From positions 1 to 5,328 of the forward strand of contig CAMFCK010000073.1 of the NCBI GenBank assembly GCA_945948775.1: a stretch of DNA of 5,328 nt. Direction: 5' to 3'. Below the pieces are notes generated by a model. It was not told the origin of the DNA. It saw only the letters and a program-made list of their open reading frames with translations, and ran no database searches. Origin of the DNA: an uncultured Clostridia bacterium (GTDB lineage: Bacteria > Bacillota > Clostridia > UBA1381). Positions 1 through 5,328 of the stretch are shown one piece after another (within the stretch, counting starts at the first letter, position 1; every line of letters starts with the position of its first letter). The translations under genes were made by a program, and so were the position numbers.

Positions 1-143
1 TTGTGCATTCTTCTGTTGTCACGCGGCACATCAACCGCGCCGATAAGATATGCAACTCTCTTAGCAAGCGGCGTAGTCGCAAGACTGAGCACAAACGCAA
101 TTGCAAAAGCGAATACAAGACACCAAATTTCTTTAGCAGACAT
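1..143 (-). CDS. Partial WecA/TagO/MraY-family undecaprenyl-phosphate sugar-1-phosphate transferase (N-terminus only, 3' end beyond left edge)
   Basis: Read on the minus strand from the ATG at 143-141, 47 complete codons are visible before the window ends. Residues about 6-24 form a hydrophobic first transmembrane helix. Then come TPLAKRVAYLIGAVDVPRD (residues 24-42) and NRRMH (43-47). A first helix followed by TPL..R..A..IGAVD.P....R..H is the classic opening of the family that moves GlcNAc-1-P (or a related sugar phosphate) from a UDP-sugar to undecaprenyl phosphate at the inner face of the membrane. This starts teichoic acid, O-antigen-like or other envelope polymers. The start is supported by AAGGG seven nucleotides upstream. 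The Asp-rich catalytic loops lie outside the window, so a TagO-type, WecA-type or other sugar specificity cannot be told apart; MraY itself is less likely from the GAVDVP...R.MH pattern. It lies 124 nt downstream of trpS on the same strand and may be cotranscribed or have its own promoter. Confidence 0.8.
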   Translation of the reverse strand, partial: MSAKEIWCLVFAFAIAFVLSLATTPLAKRVAYLIGAVDVPRDNRRMH

Positions 144-150
144 ATTCTTT

Positions 151-155
151 CCCTT
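151..155 (-). promoter_or_regulatory. Ribosome binding site of the WecA/TagO-like gene
   Basis: The minus strand reads AAGGG at 155-151, seven nucleotides before the ATG at 143. The match to the anti-Shine-Dalgarno sequence is moderate but the spacing is right. It fixes the start of a gene that is otherwise only 47 codons long in this window. Confidence 0.6.
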
Positions 156-160
156 TCAAA

Positions 161-186
161 ATTATAATGTTACAAAAGAGTTTCAA
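161..186 (-). promoter_or_regulatory. Weak candidate promoter upstream of the WecA/TagO-like gene
   Basis: The minus strand carries a perfect TATAAT at 166-161 and TTGAAA (five of six matches to the -35 consensus) at 186-181. The spacer is only 14 nt, well short of the usual 16-18, and no TGn extension precedes the -10. Transcription would begin near 154, leaving a leader of about 11 nt with the ribosome binding site at its very end. This is an A/T-rich gap where such matches arise by chance, so it is only a candidate. Confidence 0.22.
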
Positions 187-214
187 AAAAATCTCATGTT
201 TATAAGCGCCTGAT

Positions 215-234
215 TCCGCATTGGAAAATGCAGA
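215..234 (-). other. Stem-loop in the trpS to WecA/TagO-like intergenic gap
   Basis: On the minus-strand RNA, bases 234-227 pair with 222-215 to give an 8-bp stem (one G-U) closed by a UUCC tetraloop. No U-run follows directly. A run of seven U (191-185) comes about 23 nt later, after a much weaker 5-bp helix (206-202 with 197-193). This is not a canonical intrinsic terminator. It could be a degenerate or tandem one ending the trpS transcript, or an RNA-processing element, or chance. Confidence 0.35.
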
Positions 235-254
235 CCGTTCTTTTTATATGCAAT

Positions 255-260
255 CCTCCT
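255..260 (-). promoter_or_regulatory. Orphan consensus Shine-Dalgarno just after trpS
   Basis: Eight nucleotides after the trpS TGA the minus strand reads a perfect AGGAGG (260-255). No ATG or GTG lies 5-9 nt downstream. The only bacterial start triplet nearby is TTG at 253-251, one nucleotide away, which is too close for normal initiation. An ATA at 247-245 lies in the same frame. That frame stays open for about 17 codons and then ends in TAA. It may be the relic of a lost gene start, a very short peptide, or chance. Confidence 0.35.
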
Positions 261-267
261 ACCGGAC

Positions 268-1269
268 TCATACCAAAAAGCCAACCTTTTTATAAACTTT
301 TTTCAAAGTCCGTTCGGAAATTTTACCTGCACTTTCAGCGCCTTTTTTACATATATCCATAAGATAAGCTTTATCATTTATAAGACGGTCATACTCGGCG
401 CGTATGGGACGGATACACTCCACAACGGCTTGTGCAACATCTGCTTTAAAATCGCCGTATCCCTTGCCGCTGTACTCCGAAGCGACAGCCTCTATACTCC
501 TGCCCGAAACAGCAGACATGATGCTAAGGAGATTATTTATCCCGGCTTTTGCCTCATCACCCTCGCGATACTCTATCACGCCCTCGCTGTCGGTAACCGC
601 GCTTTTGATTTTCTTTGCAATCGTATTCATATCATCCATCATGGAGATATAAGCCTTCGGATTTTCGTCAGATTTCGACATTTTTTTCATCGGCTCCTGA
701 AGACTCATTATTTTTGCGCCGGATTTTGACAAAAGGCCCTCCGGTATCTTGAACACATCGCCGTATATTGCATTGAATCTCTGTGCAATGTCGCGGCATA
801 TCTCAATATGCTGCATCTGATCCTTGCCCACCGGCACATAGTCCGCCTGATAAAGCAGTATATCAGCCGCCATCAGAACAGGATATGTAAACAATCCGGC
901 ATTGATGTTATCACTATGGCGGGCAGATTTATCCTTGAACTGCGTCATCCTCTGCAGCTCACCCATATAAGTATAGCAGTTTAACACCCATGCAAGCTCG
1001 GCATGCGCAGGATTGTGCGACTGCACAAACATAATGCTTTCATCAGGATCTATTCCGCAGGCAATGTAAAGAGCAAGCACCTCAAGTGTTCTGCGGCGCA
1101 CATCAGCAGGTGTCTGGCGCACCGTTATGGTATGCAAATCCATCATAGCATAAATGCAATGATAATCCTTCTGCAGCTCAACCCAATTCTTGATAGCGCC
1201 CAGATAGTTGCCAAGCGTCAGATTTCCGGACGGCTGAGTACCGGAAAATATAATTTTTTTATCGTCCAT
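268..1269 (-). CDS. trpS: Tryptophanyl-tRNA synthetase (TrpRS)
   Basis: This cytoplasmic class Ic aminoacyl-tRNA synthetase activates tryptophan with ATP and charges tRNA-Trp, normally as a homodimer. The 333-residue product matches the usual length (about 330-335) and looks intact. The HIGH-equivalent TLGN is at residues 18-21, inside the typical SGTQPSGNLTLGNYLGA opening. The tryptophan pocket VLMAADILLY (131-140) includes Asp136, which should bind the indole nitrogen by family analogy. PVGKDQMQH is at 146-154 and a canonical KMSKS at 196-200. The C-terminal helical tRNA-binding part ends in KKVGFLV. An ATG four codons upstream (1281) is possible, but GGAG at 1279-1276 sits six nucleotides before the ATG at 1269, and that start also fits family length. 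The gene follows the aminotransferase by 79 nt. That gap is far too short for the T-box leader that often controls trpS in Firmicutes, so any such control must act further upstream. Confidence 0.96.
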   Translation of the reverse strand: MDDKKIIFSGTQPSGNLTLGNYLGAIKNWVELQKDYHCIYAMMDLHTITVRQTPADVRRRTLEVLALYIACGIDPDESIMFVQSHNPAHAELAWVLNCYTYMGELQRMTQFKDKSARHSDNINAGLFTYPVLMAADILLYQADYVPVGKDQMQHIEICRDIAQRFNAIYGDVFKIPEGLLSKSGAKIMSLQEPMKKMSKSDENPKAYISMMDDMNTIAKKIKSAVTDSEGVIEYREGDEAKAGINNLLSIMSAVSGRSIEAVASEYSGKGYGDFKADVAQAVVECIRPIRAEYDRLINDKAYLMDICKKGAESAGKISERTLKKVYKKVGFLV

Positions 1270-1275
1270 TTTAAT

Positions 1276-1279
1276 CTCC
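1276..1279 (-). promoter_or_regulatory. Ribosome binding site that decides the trpS start
   Basis: GGAG at 1279-1276 on the minus strand lies six nucleotides from the ATG at 1269. The alternative ATG at 1281 overlaps the first bases of this motif and has no well-spaced site of its own; only a GGCGGA directly abuts it. The shorter trpS reading is therefore preferred. Confidence 0.6.
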
Positions 1280-1284
1280 ATTCC

Positions 1285-1299
1285 GCCGCATTATGCGGC
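1285..1299 (-). other. GC-rich hairpin next to the trpS ribosome binding site
   Basis: GCCGCA and TGCGGC form a perfect 6-bp inverted repeat around a 3-nt loop (1291-1293), in an otherwise A/T-rich 79-nt gap. On the mRNA the stem ends five nucleotides before the GGAG of trpS. No U-run follows, so it is not an intrinsic terminator. It could shield or present the ribosome binding site, or mark an RNA-processing site between the aminotransferase and trpS. The rest of the gap holds only a weak imperfect palindrome (1329-1340) and no convincing promoter. Confidence 0.4.
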
Positions 1300-1348
1300 A
1301 AATTACAATTGAAAATAATCTTAGTACCGGCAAGCTCGCCCCTTTATT

Positions 1349-2542
1349 TTAGAGCATTTCGGTAAGAACCTCGCCCAGGCGCTTAATTCCCTCTTCAAGC
1401 TTTTCAAGTGTAGCGGAGGAATAATTCAGTCTGAACATATTTGACGGCGCATTAATATCAATAGCAAAGTTGGAACCGGGTACGATCGCAACCTTCTTTT
1501 CAAGACAGCGGTTGACAACCGGTGCAATATCGGTAATAGTCGGACACTCGCACCAAAGGAAAATCCCGCCCTCCGGCACAACCCATTTGACCTTCCCGGC
1601 AGGGAAATACTTCTCCATGCTCTCGACCATCTTTGCACATTTTTTGCCGTAAAGCTCACGGTTTTTGGCAATATATGCGTCAATATCATATTTCTTCATA
1701 AATTCAACGCACATAAGCTGAGTAAGCATCGGCGTATGAACGTCATTGACCTGTTTAAGCATTTCTATCTTCTCTGCAATCGGAGCAGGCGCAACCACAT
1801 AACCAAGACGCATTCCGGGAGACAATATCTTTGAAAATGAACCTACATATATAACTCTGTCTTCAGTATCAAGCGACTTCAGCGTCGGTACGTCCTCGCC
1901 CGAAAAACGCAGATCACCGTAAGGATTATCCTCAATAATCAGCACATCGTACTTTGACGCAAGCTCCAGCATACGCTTTCTCTTTTCAGCCGACATGGTT
2001 GTTCCGGTAGGATTCTGGAAGGTTGGGATTGTGTAAATGACCTTTATACCGGGATCAGCCTTTAAAACCTTCTCAAGCTCCTCCATGCTCATGCCGTCAT
2101 CCTCAATCTTTACGCCGACAAGCTGCGCCTCATAGGTGCGGAATGCGTTTAGGCTGCCGATAAAACTCGGACTTTCAACGACAATCTTATCTCCCTTATT
2201 CAAAATTGCTTTTGCGCTTAGGTCAATGCCCTGATTTGCGCCGGTGACAATCAAAATTTCGTCATTTTCACCGACTGAATTGACCTTTTGCGCACGGGAG
2301 CGCGCACATTCCTTCATTTTCGGATAACCGTCGGTAGTGCCGTACTGCAGGGCGAGCGTAGGACTTGTCATAAGCACCTTTCCGGCAATTTTTGAAAGCT
2401 CCTCACCCGGGAAAAGCTCACTTGCAGGATTTCCGCCTGCCAGCGATATTATTTCAGGATCAGCCATACGCTTGAACATTTCGCGGATTGCCGAGCCTTT
2501 CATTGTTTTCACTCTGTCTGCCATGAAGCGTGTATATTCCAT
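1349..2542 (-). CDS. PLP-dependent aminotransferase, fold type I, LysN/ARO8-like (COG1167 type), substrate unknown
   Basis: This cytoplasmic enzyme moves an amino group between an amino acid and a 2-oxo acid using pyridoxal phosphate. The 397-residue product shows the full class I/II pattern: ISLAGGNPASELFP (32-45), the substrate-loop QYG (66-68), TGANQGID (100-107) at the phosphate-binding turn, FQNPTG (175-180), and EDNPY (204-208), whose Asp205 should contact the pyridine nitrogen. SFSK (235-238) carries the predicted Schiff-base Lys238, followed by PGMRLGY (242-248). RLNYS (371-375) contains Arg371, expected to bind the substrate carboxylate. The SLAGGNP opening is typical of the 2-aminoadipate, aromatic and branched-chain aminotransferases related to LysN and to MocR C-terminal domains. 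There is no GntR-type DNA-binding domain, so this is an enzyme and not a MocR regulator. It begins 14 nt after glnS with AAGAGG just past the glnS stop. Its place in an aminoacyl-tRNA synthetase operon suggests amino-acid supply, but the substrate cannot be read from sequence. Confidence 0.93.
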   Translation of the reverse strand: MEYTRFMADRVKTMKGSAIREMFKRMADPEIISLAGGNPASELFPGEELSKIAGKVLMTSPTLALQYGTTDGYPKMKECARSRAQKVNSVGENDEILIVTGANQGIDLSAKAILNKGDKIVVESPSFIGSLNAFRTYEAQLVGVKIEDDGMSMEELEKVLKADPGIKVIYTIPTFQNPTGTTMSAEKRKRMLELASKYDVLIIEDNPYGDLRFSGEDVPTLKSLDTEDRVIYVGSFSKILSPGMRLGYVVAPAPIAEKIEMLKQVNDVHTPMLTQLMCVEFMKKYDIDAYIAKNRELYGKKCAKMVESMEKYFPAGKVKWVVPEGGIFLWCECPTITDIAPVVNRCLEKKVAIVPGSNFAIDINAPSNMFRLNYSSATLEKLEEGIKRLGEVLTEML

Positions 2543-2550
2543 TTATATTA

Positions 2551-2556
2551 CCTCTT
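2551..2556 (-). promoter_or_regulatory. Ribosome binding site of the aminotransferase, abutting the glnS stop
   Basis: AAGAGG at 2556-2551 follows the glnS TAA (2559-2557) with no gap and lies eight nucleotides before the ATG at 2542. A ribosome terminating on glnS would cover this site, which fits translational coupling. It also supports the first ATG over the second Met at codon 7. Confidence 0.65.
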
Positions 2557-4170
2557 TTACTTATTGATTTTTGCCCAACTGTCCTTAAGTGCAACCGTGC
2601 GGTTAAGAATGATTTTCCCCGGAGCCGAATCCTTGTCGGCACAGAAATATCCCAGACGCAGGAACTGGTATTTGTCACCCGGTGCAATATCTGCCAGTCC
2701 CGCCTCAAGCTTGCAGCCCTTTAATACCTCAATCGAATTGGGATTTAAGTTGTCAATAAAGCTGCCGCTGCTTTCATCAGACGGATTTTCTGTGTTAAAC
2801 AGCCTGTCATACAGCCTTACCTCTGCATCAACGGCAGATTTTTGACAAACCCAGTGTATCGTACCCTTTACCTTTCTGCCATCGGGCGACTGACCGCCGC
2901 GCGTCTGCGGATCATAGGTACAATGTACAGCCGTTATATTCCCGTCCACATCCTTTTCACACGAGGTTGCTGTTACATAATATGCGCCTTTCAATCTGAC
3001 CTCACGCTCCGGTGAAAGACGGAAATATTTTTTAGGCGGTTCCTCCATAAAGTCGTCAGCCTCAATATACAGCCGCTTGGAAAATAACACCTTGCGCTTG
3101 CCTGCTTCGGGGTTTTCCGGATTTATCTCCACCTCTATTTCCTCGGAAATATCCTCCGGATAATTGTCTATAATAAGCTCTATCGGGCGAAGCACCGCCA
3201 TAGCTCTCGGTGCGGTTTTGTTAAGCTCCTCGCGCACACAGAACTCAAGCAGCGAAAAATCTATCACGCTGTTAGCTTTTGCAACGCCTATGCGGTCGCA
3301 AAAATCGCGCAATGCTGCCGCGGGATAGCCTCTTCTGCGCATACCGCACAGAGTTCCCATTCTCGGATCGTCCCAGCCAGTCACAATTCCGTCGTTTACA
3401 AGCTTCAAGCATTTGCGCTTGCTTGTGAGCGTATAGTTAAGATTCATCCTTGCAAATTCTATCTGGCGCGACGGCTTCTCAAAGCCAAGCTCGCGAAGAA
3501 CCCAGTCATAAAGCGGACGGTGATCCTCAAATTCCAACGAGCAGAGCGAGTGTGTAACACCCTCAACGGTATCTGAAATCGGATGTGCAAAATCATACAT
3601 CGGATAAACGCACCACTTGTCTCCGGTACGATGATGATGCGCGTGCAGTATACGGTAAATTATCGGATCCCGCATATTAAGATTTGGTGATGCCATATTG
3701 ATTTTTGCTCTTAATACCCTTGCCCCGGTTTCATATTCACCGCCAGTCATTTTTTGAAAAAGCTCCAGATTTTCCTCAATACTCCTGTTACGGTAGGGGC
3801 TTTCCCTGCCGGGCTCGGTGAGCGTACCGCGGTAGGCGCGTATTTCATCCGCCGAAAGATCGTCCACATATGCCTTGCCGAGCTTTATCAGCTTTACTGC
3901 ACAGTCATAAATCGCGTCAAAATAGTCCGACGCATACAAGATTTTGTCCCACTTGTAGCCCAGCCATTCAATATCCTCCTTGATTGCGTCAACATATTCA
4001 ACGTCCTCTTTAGTCGGATTGGTATCATCCAGTCTGAGATTGCAGGTCCCGTTATATTTTTGCGCCGTGCCGAAATATATGCTGATAGCCTTTGCGTGTC
4101 CTATGTGCAGATACCCGTTAGGCTCAGGCGGGAACCTCCGTCCAACAGCCTCGCTGCGTTCGTTCTCCAT
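2557..4170 (-). CDS. glnS: Glutaminyl-tRNA synthetase (GlnRS), with shortened N-terminus
   Basis: This cytoplasmic class Ib synthetase charges tRNA-Gln directly with glutamine. The 537-residue product has [15 protein letters not shown] (12-26) with HIGH at 22-25. LDDTNP (47-52) aligns its Asp48 with E. coli Asp66 of the glutamine site. [12 protein letters not shown] (189-200), SLCSLEF (208-214) and a KMSKS-type LTSKRK (248-253) follow. GWDDPRM (265-271) and the [20 protein letters not shown] stretch (277-296) are typical GlnRS signatures. The two C-terminal beta-barrels that read the anticodon fill about 330-537, and there is no YqeY fusion. Compared with E. coli the protein lacks about 19 N-terminal residues, including the usual NFI...IIDEDL segment. 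AAGGAGG seven nucleotides before the ATG fixes the start, and an in-frame TGA at 4191-4189 rules out an upstream one. The gene overlaps gltX by 47 nt in the +1 frame. The long intact frame with all active-site motifs suggests function. Confidence 0.96.
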   Translation of the reverse strand: MENERSEAVGRRFPPEPNGYLHIGHAKAISIYFGTAQKYNGTCNLRLDDTNPTKEDVEYVDAIKEDIEWLGYKWDKILYASDYFDAIYDCAVKLIKLGKAYVDDLSADEIRAYRGTLTEPGRESPYRNRSIEENLELFQKMTGGEYETGARVLRAKINMASPNLNMRDPIIYRILHAHHHRTGDKWCVYPMYDFAHPISDTVEGVTHSLCSLEFEDHRPLYDWVLRELGFEKPSRQIEFARMNLNYTLTSKRKCLKLVNDGIVTGWDDPRMGTLCGMRRRGYPAAALRDFCDRIGVAKANSVIDFSLLEFCVREELNKTAPRAMAVLRPIELIIDNYPEDISEEIEVEINPENPEAGKRKVLFSKRLYIEADDFMEEPPKKYFRLSPEREVRLKGAYYVTATSCEKDVDGNITAVHCTYDPQTRGGQSPDGRKVKGTIHWVCQKSAVDAEVRLYDRLFNTENPSDESSGSFIDNLNPNSIEVLKGCKLEAGLADIAPGDKYQFLRLGYFCADKDSAPGKIILNRTVALKDSWAKINK

Positions 4171-5328
4171 TGTTCTTCCTCCTTGCTTTCAGCTCCAAAA
4201 TAGCAGAATCTATCCTGCGCATAACCTCGTCATAGCCGATAACAGACGAAATCCAAAACAAATCAGGTGTATTGGTTCTGCCGGTAACCGCAACTCTGAC
4301 CACCGTACTTACATCCCCGACATGTCCTTTAAATGCCTCCGGCGACGCCTTATAAAGCTTGGGCGTTTTTGCATAGCCCATATTCTCCGCCATATCCCTC
4401 AGGCTTGGGAACCACTCCTCGGTGCTAAGCTCCGGAGTGTAGATTTCTTTATATCCTTTAAGTATCTTTATTACCTCATCCCTGCTTACATTTTCGGGAT
4501 ACTGTCTGTTTTGCGGCGCCGTGAAATAGTACTCGGTATAATCCCTTACCTCATTCCATTTTGCAATGTCCTTGCGCGGCTTATCATTTCCGCGCTCTAC
4601 GGAAAATACCTTAAGCGCATAGTCCTTGTTCTGCAAACGCTCAAACATCTGCCTGTCATATTTTTCAGACCATTGATATACACTGTTATACACTTCGTCA
4701 GCCGTCAGGGTTGAAATATATGTTTTGCTTATGTCATTAAGCTTTGCCATATCAAACAACGCCCCGCCTCTGCTCATCTTAGAGAGCGCAAACGGAAATT
4801 CATCACACGAACTTGTTTTGTTAGCCTTGCGCCATTCCTCGTAATTTGAGTTTGCAAGAGTAAGCAGGTATTCCCATACCGCTCCGGACGGATAACCGGC
4901 TTCTTCATAAAAGCTGACTGCCGCCTCAGGATCCTTTCTCTTGGAAAGCTTCCTTTTTCCGCCGTTTTCCTCCTTCATTATCGGCGAAATATGTGCGTAT
5001 TTCGGGGGTTTGAAGCCGCAGACACGGAAAAGCTGCAAATGTATCGGCACAGACGAAACCCATTCATCACCGCGTATAACATGAGTTGTGCGCATAAGAT
5101 GGTCGTCAACAGCATGCGCGAAATGATAGGTTGGAGTGCCGTCCTTTTTAAGAAGAACAACGTCTATTATATTTTCCGGCATCTCAATATTTCCTTTTAT
5201 CACATCCTTGAAACTGATGCGCTTATCTGCGCTGCCGTCCGAGCGGAGGCGGACAACATACTCCTCGCCCGCGTCAATTCTGCGCTTTGCTTCTTCCACG
5301 GTTATGTCCCTGAATTTAGCATAGCTGA
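4124..5328 (-). CDS. gltX: Glutamyl-tRNA synthetase (GluRS), 5'-truncated by the window edge, extended C-terminus
   Basis: This is a class Ib synthetase charging tRNA-Glu with glutamate. The frame is open to the right edge. About 400 residues are visible, beginning SYAKFRDIT and then [19 protein letters not shown]; the GTG at 5299 is an internal Val codon, not the start. The Rossmann half with HIGH lies outside, roughly 150 residues by family length. Visible landmarks, numbered from the edge, are [18 protein letters not shown] (61-78), VIRGDEW (83-89), the KMSKS-equivalent KLSKR (126-130) within KRKLSKRKD, and the helical anticodon-binding domain ending [15 protein letters not shown] (345-359). 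Bacterial GluRS proteins usually stop about ten residues after the next helix. Here a basic tail of about 20 residues, [20 protein letters not shown], runs into glnS out of frame. With GlnRS encoded next door, this GluRS is probably discriminating (tRNA-Glu only), though GatCAB elsewhere in the genome cannot be excluded. Confidence 0.95.
   Translation of the reverse strand, partial: SYAKFRDITVEEAKRRIDAGEEYVVRLRSDGSADKRISFKDVIKGNIEMPENIIDVVLLKKDGTPTYHFAHAVDDHLMRTTHVIRGDEWVSSVPIHLQLFRVCGFKPPKYAHISPIMKEENGGKRKLSKRKDPEAAVSFYEEAGYPSGAVWEYLLTLANSNYEEWRKANKTSSCDEFPFALSKMSRGGALFDMAKLNDISKTYISTLTADEVYNSVYQWSEKYDRQMFERLQNKDYALKVFSVERGNDKPRKDIAKWNEVRDYTEYYFTAPQNRQYPENVSRDEVIKILKGYKEIYTPELSTEEWFPSLRDMAENMGYAKTPKLYKASPEAFKGHVGDVSTVVRVAVTGRTNTPDLFWISSVIGYDEVMRRIDSAILELKARRKNNGERTQRGCWTEVPA
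4178..4184 (-). promoter_or_regulatory. Strong ribosome binding site of glnS inside the gltX coding region
   Basis: AAGGAGG at 4184-4178 on the minus strand is a near-perfect Shine-Dalgarno seven nucleotides before the glnS ATG. It lies within the last codons of gltX, so gltX translation should open this site and load ribosomes onto glnS. It settles the short N-terminus of the GlnRS. Confidence 0.8.

Noticed and set aside
1..213. A plus-strand open frame of 70 codons starting with TTG
   Set aside because: It is the antisense shadow of the WecA/TagO-like gene and its upstream gap; no ribosome binding site is visible and the product resembles nothing I recognise.
1270..1348. Promoter or intrinsic terminator between the aminotransferase and trpS
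   Set aside because: TTGCCG with TGTAAT has a spacer of about 20 nt and poor matches. Neither small palindrome in the gap is followed by a U-run.
1349..2542. The aminotransferase as a MocR/GntR transcription regulator
   Set aside because: It is only 397 residues long, begins directly with the aminotransferase fold, and has no N-terminal winged-helix domain.
2557..4170. glnS as a pseudogene because of its short N-terminus
   Set aside because: The remaining 537 codons are uninterrupted, both signature motifs and the anticodon-binding barrels are present, and the start has a near-perfect ribosome binding site.
4124..4191. Programmed frameshift making a GluRS-GlnRS fusion
   Set aside because: glnS is in the +1 frame relative to gltX, but I see no recognisable +1 slippery site, and glnS has its own strong Shine-Dalgarno and ATG. 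Independent, coupled initiation is simpler.
3980..4714. A 244-codon open frame on the plus strand opposite gltX and glnS
   Set aside because: It is antisense to two clear synthetase genes, spans their junction, shows no family motif, and is explained by the codon pattern of the real genes.
1..5328. A novel defence, mobile or other undescribed system
   Set aside because: All long frames are explained by housekeeping genes in one direction. I found no direct-repeat array, terminal inverted repeats, transposase or integrase motifs, or unexplained stretch longer than 124 nt.

Overview
The window comes from a bacterial genome of moderate G+C (mid-40s % by eye). It is most likely an uncultured, gut-type member of the Clostridia (Oscillospiraceae/Lachnospiraceae-like). 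Three things suggest this: strong AGGAGG-type ribosome binding sites, protein sequences that look clostridial, and a GlnRS encoded beside a GluRS. The lineage call is an inference from protein flavour; no 16S or other marker is present.

Every gene I can support lies on the minus strand, so transcription runs from the right edge to the left. In transcription order they are: (1) gltX, glutamyl-tRNA synthetase, entering from the right edge without its N-terminus (4124-5328); (2) glnS, glutaminyl-tRNA synthetase (2557-4170), which overlaps the end of gltX by 47 nt; (3) a fold-type I PLP-dependent aminotransferase of the LysN/ARO8 (COG1167-like) kind (1349-2542), beginning 14 nt after glnS; (4) trpS, tryptophanyl-tRNA synthetase (268-1269), after a 79-nt gap holding a small hairpin; and (5) after a 124-nt gap, the first 47 codons of a WecA/TagO/MraY-family polyprenyl-phosphate sugar-1-phosphate transferase (1-143), running off the left edge. 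The fifth gene is easily missed because so little of it lies in the window.

The first three genes are so tightly packed that one polycistronic mRNA is very likely, and gltX-glnS and glnS-aminotransferase look translationally coupled. trpS probably belongs to the same transcript: I see no convincing terminator or promoter before it and no room for a T-box leader. Together these genes charge tRNA-Glu, tRNA-Gln and tRNA-Trp and carry out an amino-acid/2-oxo-acid transamination, so this is amino-acid supply and translation housekeeping. The last gene belongs to cell-envelope polymer synthesis and may be a separate unit.

I found no mobile element, CRISPR array, rRNA or tRNA gene, phage gene or defence gene, and no evidence of a new biological system. 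The most interesting point is the gltX/glnS junction. There the GluRS gains an unusual basic C-terminal tail, while the GlnRS lacks about 19 residues that normally precede its catalytic fold. An in-frame stop just upstream shows the short N-terminus is not a start-codon error.
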